From CAVQCA01 sp963763115 (GTDB lineage Bacteria; Pseudomonadota; Gammaproteobacteria; UBA9214): a stretch of DNA of 64,000 nucleotides. Each line of letters opens with the position of its first letter. Position 1 is the first letter of the stretch. The stretch lies in assembly GCA_963763115.1 (NCBI GenBank), contig CAVXNM010000035.1:1-64000 (forward strand). Direction: 5' to 3'. Below, one piece after another: positions 42,573-51,446 of this stretch. The notes below the pieces were generated by a model. The model worked only from the letters and a program-made list of their open reading frames with translations. It was not told the DNA's origin and did not search any database. The translations under genes and the position numbers were made by a program.

Positions 42573-43828
42573 TGCTGCTGGCCCTCACCGGTTCGAAGTC
42601 GGGCAAAGCCGGTGTGCTTGGCAGCCGGAAAGCGGATTTTCCCCTGCTGTCCGACACGGAATCCGGTCGCGCGCTGCACTATCTCGACAATGCGGCGACC
42701 ACCCACAAGCCCGAATCCGTTATTGCAGCGATCAGCGAATGCTATCGCCAGTACAACGGTCCTATCCATCGCGGTCTGTATCCCCTGGCGGAGGAGGCGA
42801 CGCAACGCTATGAAAAGGCGCGCGCTGCGGTAGCCCGATTCATCGGCGCCCCATTACCGGACCAACTCATCTTCACGCATTCGGCCACCGAATCGATCAA
42901 TATGGTGGCCTGGGGATGGGCACGAATGCGCCTGGCCCCGGGAGATCGCATCTGGGTGACGCGTATGGAACACCACGCGAACCTGCTGCCCTGGCAGCGC
43001 ATTTGCCGGGAACGTGATGCCGAGCTGCGGGTGATCGAGCTTTGCGAAGACGGCTCGCTGGACTGGCTGGCCGCCGAAGGGTTGTTCGACAACCGCACCC
43101 GGTTGATCGCGTTGTGCCACGTCTCCAATGTGCTCGGTATCGAGAACCCCGTGCAGGCGATCTGCGCAAGAGCCGCGGCGGAAGAAATCCCGGTGCTGGT
43201 GGATGCGGCCCAGTCGGTGGCGCACACCCGCGTCGACGTCGCTGCGCTGGGTTGCGATTTCCTGGCATTCTCTGCACACAAGATGTACGGGCCGACCGGC
43301 ATCGGTGCGCTGTATGCGAAACCCGAGCGTCTCGAGGAGATGCAACCTCTGCTGGTCGGTGGCGGCATGGTCGATCAGGTGACAGTGGAGGTTGCTGGTT
43401 GGGCGGGCTACCCAGAGCGTTTCGAGGCGGGATCGCCGAACCTGGCCGGTGCCGCTGGTTTCACGGCGGCGGTCGACTATCTGACCGAGATCGGCATTGA
43501 CGCGGTCCACGAACATGTTTCCCGCCTTACCCGCCAGGCACTCGATGCGCTGGCGGACATTCCCGGTCTGCGGCTGATCCCGGATCGCACCGCGGACCGC
43601 TCGGCCATTGTTTCTTTCGTAATCGACGGCGTGCATCCCCACGACCTGGCGCAGGTCGCCGGTGAACAGGGGGTCGCCCTGCGCGCGGGGCACCATTGCT
43701 GCCAGCCGCTGATGCAGCATCTCGGTCTGGCAGCCACCACCCGTGCCAGTGTCGCGGTCTACAACAGCACACAGGACATCGAGGCATTGCTCCATGCCAT
43801 TGACAAGGCGCGCCGGCTGTTCTCCTAG
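42569..43828 (+). CDS. SufS-type cysteine desulfurase of the cox cluster
   Basis: A 419-residue PLP enzyme. LHYLDNAATTHKPESVIAAI opens the domain, DAAQSVAHTRVDVAALGCDF binds PLP, FSAHKMYGPTGIGALYA has the Schiff-base Lys, and VALRAGHHCCQPLMQHLGL has the active Cys region, with the doubled Cys typical of SufS-type group II enzymes. Cysteine desulfurases of this kind can supply sulfur for the cofactor sulfido ligand or for Fe-S clusters. Its place directly after XdhC favours cofactor sulfuration. It starts within an overlap with xdhC and is followed after 3 bp by a SufU gene. Confidence 0.9.
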   Translation: MMLLALTGSKSGKAGVLGSRKADFPLLSDTESGRALHYLDNAATTHKPESVIAAISECYRQYNGPIHRGLYPLAEEATQRYEKARAAVARFIGAPLPDQLIFTHSATESINMVAWGWARMRLAPGDRIWVTRMEHHANLLPWQRICRERDAELRVIELCEDGSLDWLAAEGLFDNRTRLIALCHVSNVLGIENPVQAICARAAAEEIPVLVDAAQSVAHTRVDVAALGCDFLAFSAHKMYGPTGIGALYAKPERLEEMQPLLVGGGMVDQVTVEVAGWAGYPERFEAGSPNLAGAAGFTAAVDYLTEIGIDAVHEHVSRLTRQALDALADIPGLRLIPDRTADRSAIVSFVIDGVHPHDLAQVAGEQGVALRAGHHCCQPLMQHLGLAATTRASVAVYNSTQDIEALLHAIDKARRLFS

Positions 43829-43831
43829 CGG

Positions 43832-44257
43832 ATGGCGACTTACAGCCTGTATAAAGAGGTGCTGCTGGAACACTTTCGCCACCCGCGCAACAAGGGCGAG
43901 CTGGCTGGTGCCGATATGGTTTGCCGCGGCAGTAATCCGCGCTGCGGCGACGACATTGAGGTCGGGGTTTTCCTGCGCGGGGACCGGCTGGAGTCGGTCA
44001 GGTTCAGGGGGCGCGGCTGTTCGATATGCATTGCCTCGTCCTCACTTATGACCGAGGCGGTGACCGGTACGAGTCTTACCGAGGCGCAGCGCTTGTGTGA
44101 GGTAATGCAGTCTTGGTTCGGTCAGGGGGATGATGCGCAGGTCGCCGAGCCGCCCCGCGACCTGGAGGCGTTGTCGGCGGTGAAGGACTACCCGGCGCGG
44201 CGCCGTTGTGTGCTGTTGTCCTGGGAGGCATTATCCGATGCCCTTGCCGCGTTGTGA
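43832..44257 (+). CDS. SufU/IscU-like scaffold or sulfur-acceptor protein
   Basis: A 141-residue SufU-type protein. SNPRCGDDIEVGVFLRG has the first Cys and Asp, FRGRGCSICIASSSLMTEAV the second Cys, and ARRRCVLLSWEALSDAL the third. These are the zinc/sulfur-acceptor ligands of SufU. In Firmicutes SufU takes sulfur from SufS; here it probably does so for the cox-linked desulfurase. The decayed sufS-sufU pair at 25712-26220 shows a second system was lost. Confidence 0.88.
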   Translation: MATYSLYKEVLLEHFRHPRNKGELAGADMVCRGSNPRCGDDIEVGVFLRGDRLESVRFRGRGCSICIASSSLMTEAVTGTSLTEAQRLCEVMQSWFGQGDDAQVAEPPRDLEALSAVKDYPARRRCVLLSWEALSDALAAL

Positions 44258-44336
44258 CACGGCACTGAAACGCTGGCTTTATCCGGTGCTCCTGCTTCCC
44301 CTGCGATCACAGCGCAACTGCTGGAGAGTAAACCGG

Positions 44337-45119
44337 TCACGACCAAGCTGTGGCCATCAGTTTCAAACCGGCGATGGCCAGGACAACGGCCAGGACTTTC
44401 CTCAAGCGCACCGTTGCAAGACGCCGCAGGCCGAGTTCCGAGCCGATGACAGCGCCCAGGAAGGCGGTAATGACCAGTAGCGGAATACCGGGCGGCCACG
44501 CATTGCCGGACGCCGCATAACCGGCAAGACCCGCCAGGGAATTAACCAGGATGAAGGCCGCGGCAACAGCCATGCTGCCACGCATGTTGCTCCAGTGGAA
44601 CAACAGCAGCAGCGGACTCAGGAAGATGCCACCTCCCACGCCGGTCAGTCCCGAAACCAATCCCAGCACGCCGCCGACCGGCAGTGCGATCCACGGTCCG
44701 GGTGGCTGGATGCGATCACCCTCATCTCCTGTCCATAGCAGCCGCCACGTCGCGAACAACAGTGCCACGCCGACCAGCACCCGGTAGGCCGAGGAATTGA
44801 TGGTATAGGCCCCCCCGATGAACGCCATGGGAACCGAAGACACGGCAAACGGCAGGTATAACCGCCAGTTGAACAAACCGGCATGTGCAAGGCGCGAGAG
44901 CACCAGTAGCGTCACGAATACATTCATCGTCAGTGCGGCCGGTCTCATCAATGCAGGCTCCAGCCCGAACAAGGCCATGGCCGCCAGGTAGCCGGATGCC
45001 CCGCCATGCCCCACCGAGGAATACAGCACCGCGGCGCCCAATATAAACAACAACAGCCACAGCGAAACCGAGGGATCGGGCAATATCACAGCCGGCTCAT
45101 CCTCCCGTGATGCCGCCAA
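44337..45119 (-). CDS. TSUP-family (TauE/SafE) membrane permease
   Basis: A 260-residue protein with about eight hydrophobic spans in two homologous halves. VLYSSVGHGGASGYLAAMAL and GLVSGLTGVGGGIFLSPLLL are the paired family motifs. TSUP proteins move sulfite, sulfoacetate or other small organosulfur or sulfur species. It runs convergently with the cox operon (80 bp between stops), so it is not part of that transcript, but TSUP genes do occur by CO dehydrogenase loci. Confidence 0.88.
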   Translation of the reverse strand: MAASREDEPAVILPDPSVSLWLLLFILGAAVLYSSVGHGGASGYLAAMALFGLEPALMRPAALTMNVFVTLLVLSRLAHAGLFNWRLYLPFAVSSVPMAFIGGAYTINSSAYRVLVGVALLFATWRLLWTGDEGDRIQPPGPWIALPVGGVLGLVSGLTGVGGGIFLSPLLLLFHWSNMRGSMAVAAAFILVNSLAGLAGYAASGNAWPPGIPLLVITAFLGAVIGSELGLRRLATVRLRKVLAVVLAIAGLKLMATAWS

Positions 45120-45721
45120 CCCTCTCCCGGCGGGAGAGGGCGAGCCCCGGCAGCAGCAACAGTACGATAAGCGGCAGATAGGCCGCTTGCAGCAGCGTGG
45201 CCGCCAGCGGCAGCAGGTAGTACGGCTAACTGAACAGTAGTACGCGTATACCGTGCTTGAGGTCGAGGAGTATGCGAGCGATGGCGCTGTTCAGGCGTTG
45301 CCTGTGCAAGTTGTGTGGTGAGGAAGGCGCCACGTTCGAACTCATTCCTGATGTCCGCCAAGCGTTTGGGTCCATTGGTGGGCGGCGGATGTGGTCGTAT
45401 TGGGGGTGTATCCATGCAAATAGATTTCACCCCAGAGACGCAGAGAACGCAAAGTATTTCTTTAACAAAATCAAGCGAACAGCTTTTCTAGTTTAGGTCG
45501 TCAAACAGTATGTAACTTATAAACATCGCAACTCATGTTCTTAAATCATCTGGAACCCTACAAAATAGGGATAATCGTCTGTTTCATTATTTCTGACGAT
45601 CTACACCAGGTAATTGCTTCATGCGTTGCTATAACTTCTGCATCAATGCAGCCTGCCAATACACTCACTTACCCTGCATTTCGGCTTGGGTAGGCATCAT
45701 TCGGTATGCATCCGTTGCTGA
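45120..45721. other. Gap with a G/C-rich palindrome
   Basis: CCCTCTCCCGGCGGGAGAGGG at 45120-45140 forms a perfect stem but has no T run; it overlaps the start of the TSUP gene region. The remaining sequence has no supported gene. Confidence 0.4.
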
Positions 45722-46639
45722 TTATTTGACCGTGCGCAACTGCGTCGGCGTGATCCGGATGTTGCCTGCGTCGTCGAAGCTCATGGAATCGACGCACACG
45801 ACACGATCCCCGAAACGCCACCACAGGAAGCTAGGCGTCGATTTCTGGTGGTAGACGATGACGAGGCTTCCATCCGGCGCCTCCACGACCGAGTTGTGAC
45901 CCGGTCCGAGAACGCCCCCGCCCTTAGTCAGAACCGGGTTGCCGGTGTATTTCGAGAACGGCCCCAGCGGACTGACCGCCGTTGCATAACCGACCGCGTA
46001 ATCCACGCTCGAGGTGGCATTGCCCGAATACATCAGGTAGTAGACGCCGTTTCGTTTCAGCATCCACGGCCCCTCGATGATACCGACGATACCCAGGAAG
46101 CGCTCCCAGCTTTCCGAACTCAGCAGGTCGATCGGATCGCTGTCAGTTTCGAGCGGCGAGGACATTCGCTGTACGCGCAGCAGGCCTCGCGCCCGGCGAA
46201 CGTAAACCGGCGGCGCATATGAGTAATAAAGATAAAGACTTCCGTCGTCGTCGCGAAACAGATTGGCGTCGATCGCATTCCTGATCAGAAGCCCCTGATC
46301 TGCGAACGGCCCGAGCGGATTGTCCGCGACTGCAACGCCGATGCGCATGTTCGACGTGTAGTAGAGGTAAAACATTTTCGTATCCGGATCGTGATACACC
46401 TCCGGGGCCCACACGTTGGGGCCAGGATGGGAAAACACGCGCGGCCCCTGGGTCCAGTGCACGAGGTCGTCGGACAGGTATACGTCGAAGCCGAGGGTGC
46501 CTCCGGCCTCATCCGTCGGATAGAGATAATAACGCCCCTCGAAGCGAATCACGGCCGGATCCGCGAGGTCCATTTTCTCGATCACCGGGTTGTGGCTCCC
46601 GGGTAACCCCGGCCAGAGAGCGTCGGCGCCAAATGTCAT
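45722..46639 (-). CDS. Glycoside hydrolase family 43 protein
   Basis: A 305-residue five-bladed propeller enzyme. The three catalytic acids are visible: Asp in LADPAVIRFEGRYYLYPT (base), Asp in AIDANLFRDDDGSLYLYY (pKa modulator) and Glu in GIIEGPWMLKRNGVYYLMYS (acid). GH43 enzymes cleave arabinan- or xylan-type linkages. There is no signal peptide in the frame starting MTFGADALW; a longer N-terminus is not open, so it may be cytoplasmic or truncated at the start. No sugar transporter or regulator is adjacent. Confidence 0.88.
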   Translation of the reverse strand: MTFGADALWPGLPGSHNPVIEKMDLADPAVIRFEGRYYLYPTDEAGGTLGFDVYLSDDLVHWTQGPRVFSHPGPNVWAPEVYHDPDTKMFYLYYTSNMRIGVAVADNPLGPFADQGLLIRNAIDANLFRDDDGSLYLYYSYAPPVYVRRARGLLRVQRMSSPLETDSDPIDLLSSESWERFLGIVGIIEGPWMLKRNGVYYLMYSGNATSSVDYAVGYATAVSPLGPFSKYTGNPVLTKGGGVLGPGHNSVVEAPDGSLVIVYHQKSTPSFLWWRFGDRVVCVDSMSFDDAGNIRITPTQLRTVK

Positions 46640-47948
46640 AGAAGATATGACACCGAAAACCTGGAAATTACTTCAACGGATTTCCCCCGACCCGACGACA
46701 GTGAACGCTGAGCAAGCCTCGAAAATGACGATGCACAGGCCGACCTGTCCGCCAATGCGGGGAAGGCTGATACGTCTGGTTAAGTGAGCGAAAGATGCAG
46801 CCAGACGCTGTGCCGGGGTAGTGGCGACAGCAGGTACAGAGTCACCCGCTTCTCTGGATCTTCAACAAGCTTTTCGAGCACCAGTTTGCGCTGAAGGCGT
46901 GCAAGCACATTGAGAGCTCAAGCCGGCGTGAACCTTCGCCTTGTGCAGACCGCTCGCGCTCGATCATCAGTTCAAGGTCTTCATAGTCCAGTCGGATTTC
47001 TCTCAGGGTTTTTCCTTTCCTAAGTGGTTAATAAGTATACCTGTGATGCTTTCGTTATTCAGCGGCCTGATCGTCTTCTGTCACCTCGATGCCATCTTTG
47101 AATCGAACTCCAGTAATCACCTTGGCCAGGTAATCGAATCCGCGCAAGCGTCGCCATTGTTTCTCGGCACACTGACCGAGTTTGAACATCATATGCAGCA
47201 TACCGTTGGGGGAACTGACAGTAGTTCCAAATGACTTTTCTGACACTATTGCCTTATGCAATAGTAGATATTCACTAGCCGAATTCCAGGAACGATGTCG
47301 GTGATTTGATACAGTTTGAGTTGATTTGATGCTAACTGCCTGAGTATGGCTGCGTTATTAGTGTCCCCATATGGAGACAGTGAAGACAATCCTTCAGCGT
47401 GAGTTGTTACTTTTTAAGCCCTTTAGTGCCTTCATAACTCACAAAAGAGAATAATAATGTATTGTAAAAATAATTAGATTAGGTAGCTATGCTTGATTTG
47501 TCGGGAATCGGCAACAATTAACAGCTACACCCGCATGATCTTCTCCGCTTCTGCCTGATAGATGAATCTGGCGTGATGCGATCCCCAAACAAGGGCGTGT
47601 GTCCAGGTGGTAGATCACCTGACTAAGGCGCTGATCCAGAACGTACTCCACTGTTCCCTGCCCGTGCAGCGAAGTTCTTTTGCGATTTGATTGATCAATG
47701 CCTGATTGATCGGAATATCTGGCACGGGACTTGCATTTAGTTTGCGCAACCCAATGATCTGTAAATCTGCGAATGGAACTCCATAAGTCTCAATAGACCA
47801 CTCCCGGTTGGTTGATGGGTTTGATGACAGGACGCGTAACAGCGAACGTTTGCCTTAATGCTTCGCTCTGCTTCCCTCGCCGTAACCCACACGTACCTGT
47901 TTGACCGCACATGGTCGCCATACGCTTCTAGAGCTGCCGAGGAACTGC
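46640..47948. other. Gene-poor region with transposase and other remnants
   Basis: Besides the IS256 fragment at 47055-47260, the reverse strand at about 46789-47020 reads LREIRLDYEDLELMIERERS and, after a shift, VLARLQRKLVLEKLVEDPEK, a decayed gene I cannot name. Near 47528-47600 the reverse strand reads HALVWGSHHARFIYQAEAEK, which could be a scrap of a PIN-type protein. Nothing here is intact. Confidence 0.45.
47055..47260 (-). pseudogene. IS256-type transposase C-terminal remnant
   Basis: MLHMMFKLGQCAEKQWRRLR and GFDYLAKVITGVRFKDGIEV match the end of mutator/IS256-type transposases (A-x-K-x-WRRL-x-G...VI-x-GV-x-F-x-DG). The catalytic core is missing. Confidence 0.6.
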
Positions 47949-49295
47949 ATGATGATAAAATTTTCTAGTAACGCCCTGATACAAATTCTAGTTAGCTACT
48001 TTGTAGTGCTAATTGCTCTCTCGAGCTCTCCACTCGCAAAGGCAGCAACAGGTAACCTGGCGCAGGGCGCGGCGGCCTACGCGTGGGCCTCCTCAGTGGA
48101 GAACGCTGGCCTGTCAGCGGCTAATGCGGTTGATGGTAATGCATCCACTCGCTGGTCGAGCGCGTTTTCGGATCCGCAGGTGGTTTGCTGTCGATCTGGG
48201 GGCGGTGTATTCCATTAACCATGTGGTGCTGAACTGGGAAGTCGCCTACGGCAAGGCCTATAAAATTGAGGTTTCAACGAATGGCACGACCTGGAACCAG
48301 GTAGTTTCCGAGACCAATGGTAACGGGGGCATTGACGACATCAGTTTTGCCTCGGCCAATGCCCGCTATGTGCGCATGCGGGGCACAGCGCGGGGCACGC
48401 CGTGGGGCTATTCGCTGTATGAGTTCGAGGTCTACGGGTCAGGCGGTGGAAGCGCTGCGGGTGTTGGTACTTCAGGTGGATCAACTTCGGGTTCGGGTAC
48501 AACTACCACAGGAACCAACACCGCACCGGTAACCGGAACGGCCCCGACGGGCAACCTGGCGCAGGGCGCGTGGGCCTCCTCAGTGGAGAACGCTGGCCTG
48601 TCAGCGGCTGCTGCGGTTGATGGTAATGCATCAACACGCTGGTCGAGCGCGTTTTCGGATCCGCAGTGGATTACTGTCGATCTGGGGGCGGTGTATTCCA
48701 TTAACCATGTGGTGCTGAACTGGGAAGCCGCCTACGGCAAGGCCTACAGAATTCAGGTTTCAACGGATGGCTCGCACTGGACCGACAAGTTTTCCGTGAC
48801 CAATGGTAACGGGGGCATTGACGACATCAGTTTTGCCTCGGCCAATGCCCGCTATGTGCGCATGCTGGGCACAGCGCGGGGCACGCGGTACGGCTATTCG
48901 CTGTATGAGTTCGAGGTCTACGGGTCAGGCGGTGGAAGCGCCGCGGGTGTTGGTACTTCAGGTGGATCAACTTCGGGTTCGTCAGGGGGAACAACTCGGG
49001 TACCACAGGAACCAACACCGCACCGGTAACCGGAACGGCCACGACCGGAAGGCTGGCCTTGAACTGGAAGGCGCCGGTGACCCGTGCCGATGGAACGCCG
49101 CTGTCCCTGGCGGATATCGACGGCTATCGTATCCATTTCGGGAAATCGTCCGGTAACTATACCAATCATGTCACCCTGGCGGATGGTACCGCACAGAGTG
49201 TGACCCTGACCGATATACCGGTGGGCACCTATTATATGGTCATGACGACCTACGATGTCGATGGTCGTGAAAGCGGCAACTCGGCGCAGGTATAG
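47949..49295 (+). pseudogene. Secreted protein with two F5/8C domains and one fibronectin III domain, two frameshifts
   Basis: The first frame has a signal peptide (IQILVSYFVVLIALSSSPLA) and starts F5/8C domain 1 (NAVDGNASTRWSSAFSDPQ). An extra G at about 48180 shifts the frame. Domain 1 then continues (AVYSINHVVLNWEVAYGKAY) and a Gly/Ser/Thr linker leads to a nearly identical domain 2 (AAVDGNASTRWSSAFSDPQW). At the second linker a G run of five (about 48988) shifts again; the FN3 domain (DIDGYRIHFGKSSGNYTNHV, TYYMVMTTYDVDGRESGN) ends at 49295. Restoring two G positions gives one protein of about 448 residues that should bind carbohydrate at or outside the cell surface. Both shifts are in G runs, so sequencing error or phase variation are alternatives to decay. 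Confidence 0.8.
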
Positions 49296-49323
49296 CAAGA
49301 CCGTTCAATAACTTTCACTGAAG

Positions 49324-49426
49324 GTCAGCCGGCGCTCAGGAATTGCCGAGCTGGAACAACAGCAACGCGCCTTGACCAGGATAGAGCAGAAGATCCAGCA
49401 GCGTGATAATCCGGAGGGAGCAGGGG
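49324..49426 (+). pseudogene. QseG-like lipoprotein C-terminal remnant
   Basis: The bases before the regulator read AELEQQQRALTRIEQKIQQR, the end of QseG/YfhG-type proteins encoded between the GlrK kinase and GlrR. The rest of that gene and the kinase are absent; the FN3 gene end lies immediately upstream. Confidence 0.5.
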
Positions 49427-50812
49427 ATGGCAACTGACAAGTATCGGGTGTTGCTGGTTGACGATGATCCCGGTCTGTTGAGGCTGTTGTCGATGCGGCT
49501 GGCGGCGGCCGGTTATGCGGTGACGGCGGTGGAGAGTGCCGAGCAGGCGCTGGCGCAGATCCCGCTGCTGCAACCGCACCTGATGATTACCGATCTGCAG
49601 ATGAGTGGCATGGACGGCATGACGCTGTTCAACCAGGTGCACAGCCGCAATCCCTCGTTGCCGGTACTGATACTGACCGCGCACGGAACGATACCGGATG
49701 CGGTTGAGGCGACCAGCCGGGGGGTCTTCAGTTATCTGACCAAGCCGTTTGACAGCAAGGTGCTGCTGGAGCAGGTGGCGCGGGCGCTGAAGATTACCGG
49801 GGAGCCGACTGCCTCGCAGCCTGACGCCAGGCCGGGCGAGTGGCGCAAGGAGCTGGTGACGCGCAGCCCGTTGATGGAGAACCTGCTGACGCAGGCGCGC
49901 CTGATAGCCGGCAGTGACGCCAGTGTGCTGATTCAGGGGCAGAGCGGCACCGGCAAGGAGTTGCTGGCGCGGGCGATTCACCGTGCCAGTGCGCGTGCCG
50001 GAGGAGCTTTTGTGGCGCTGAACTGCAGTGCGATACCGGAGTCGCTGTTTGAATCCGAATTGTTTGGTCATGTGAAGGGTGCCTTTACCGGGGCGACGCG
50101 CGACCACCCGGGGCTGTTTCGGGCGGCGGCGGGGGGCACGCTGTTTCTGGACGAGATCGGTGACATGCCGCCGGGATTTCAGGTGAAGCTGCTGCGGGCG
50201 CTGCAGGAGCGCGTCATACGGCCGGTGGGATCGACCGAGTCGGTGGCGATCGATGTGCGCATTATTTCGGCGACGCACCAGGACCTGGAGCTGGCGCTGC
50301 GGGAGAACCGGTTTCGGGAGGACTTGTACTACCGGATGAACGTAGTGACGCTGGAGCTGCCGTCGCTGGCGGAGCGGCGCGAGGACATTCCGTTGCTGGC
50401 GAATCATTTCCTGAAGAATTTTCCGGATACCGGGAAGAAGGGTGTGCGGGGTTTTTCACCGGAGGCGATGGAGGCGATGCTCTCGGCGCCGTGGCCGGGG
50501 AACGTGCGTCAACTCTACAATGTGGTGGAGCAGACGGTGGCGTTGTCGACGACGCCGCTGATCCCGGTGAGTCTGGTGCAGCGTGCGCTGCGCGGGGAAT
50601 CGAGCGAGATACCGGCGTTTGCGGAGGCGCGCAGCGAGTTTGAGCGGGAGTATCTGACACGGCTGCTGCAGATCACCCATGGCAACGTGACGCGGGCGGC
50701 GGGCATCGCCAAGCGCAACCGCACCGAATTCTACAAGCTCCTGCAGCGCCATCATCTCAATCCCTCACAGTTTAAGTCGGCACCCCGTGAGGTGGTGGCC
50801 GGGGATAGTTAA
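49427..50812 (+). CDS. glrR: NtrC-family sigma-54 response regulator, GlrR-like
   Basis: A 461-residue regulator. Receiver domain with phosphosite D56 (LMITDLQMSGMDG) and K in YLTKPFD. AAA+ domain with Walker A GQSGTGKELLARAIH, the sigma-54 contact loop GAFTGA and Walker B GGTLFLDEIGDMP. C-terminal Fis-type helix-turn-helix (LLQITHGNVTRAAGIAKRNR). GGAGGGAGCAGGGG precedes the ATG at 49427. It should activate sigma-54 promoters when phosphorylated. Its kinase and most of QseG are missing locally, so it is an orphan or uses a distant kinase. Confidence 0.88.
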   Translation: MATDKYRVLLVDDDPGLLRLLSMRLAAAGYAVTAVESAEQALAQIPLLQPHLMITDLQMSGMDGMTLFNQVHSRNPSLPVLILTAHGTIPDAVEATSRGVFSYLTKPFDSKVLLEQVARALKITGEPTASQPDARPGEWRKELVTRSPLMENLLTQARLIAGSDASVLIQGQSGTGKELLARAIHRASARAGGAFVALNCSAIPESLFESELFGHVKGAFTGATRDHPGLFRAAAGGTLFLDEIGDMPPGFQVKLLRALQERVIRPVGSTESVAIDVRIISATHQDLELALRENRFREDLYYRMNVVTLELPSLAERREDIPLLANHFLKNFPDTGKKGVRGFSPEAMEAMLSAPWPGNVRQLYNVVEQTVALSTTPLIPVSLVQRALRGESSEIPAFAEARSEFEREYLTRLLQITHGNVTRAAGIAKRNRTEFYKLLQRHHLNPSQFKSAPREVVAGDS

Positions 50813-51059
50813 GGACCACGACCTGTCTGGCTGGGGGTGAGCTGGTTTCCTGCCTGTTGATGTATAGATTCCTGGAGTCGAGGTCCCACCGGGAATAACA
50901 GGAAGTATTTCTATTTGCGGATTATTTTAATCAGAGCAGGATCTGATCTGTCCCAATACGGTGACAGTCTTTTATCCAATAACCACCATGTATTGATGAC
51001 GTTATATTTATTTGAGACGCCATTCTGCGACAGTTTTTTTCTGATGATTTCAATGCATC
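50813..51059. other. Gap after glrR
   Basis: No gene is supported; the AT-rich stretch at 50900-51030 may hold decayed sequence related to the downstream FN3 fragment. Confidence 0.4.
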
Positions 51060-51229
51060 GCCGGGACCTTGACTGGCATAGCTATCGTGTCAAGATAATT
51101 GACGGTACAGTACAGCGAGCAACCTTGAAAAATCTTGCCAGCGGCACCTATTACATTGTCATGACCACCTACGATGTCGACGGTCGAGAAGGCAGCCACT
51201 CGGTGATGGTCAAGAAGACGGCTTCCTGA
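51060..51229 (+). pseudogene. Fibronectin III domain fragment
   Basis: LASGTYYIVMTTYDVDGREG is almost the same as the FN3 end at 49240-49275 (VGTYYMVMTTYDVDGRES). The surrounding frame also has HSYRVKI like GYRIHFG. It is the tail of a second copy of the upstream F5/8C-FN3 gene. Confidence 0.7.
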
Positions 51230-51446
51230 GAGCTCAGGACGGTGGTGACGGTATGAATTTCCCGGCGTTGAGTCGATACCTGCCTGTCCGGTTGAAGGCC
51301 ACGGATCACGTGCAGTCATAGATAATGATGATTGGACACGGAAACACACGGATATGAACAACGATTTTTCAGGGTGGATACAGGACCGCAGCAACATGCC
51401 CGCCAGGTGCTAATTGTCAATAGATATGCAACAAACTTGAAATTTC
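51230..51446. other. Gap with repeat-like sequence
   Basis: GACACGGAAACACACGGATATG near 51336 is a diverged member of the dispersed CCGTGT repeat family. No gene. Confidence 0.4.

Noticed and set aside
45257..45496. 79-codon ORF with CxLCG
   Set aside because: No domain or start signal; likely chance ORF.
47528..47600. PIN-domain toxin
   Set aside because: Only about 25 residues look similar and the frame does not continue; too little to call a gene.
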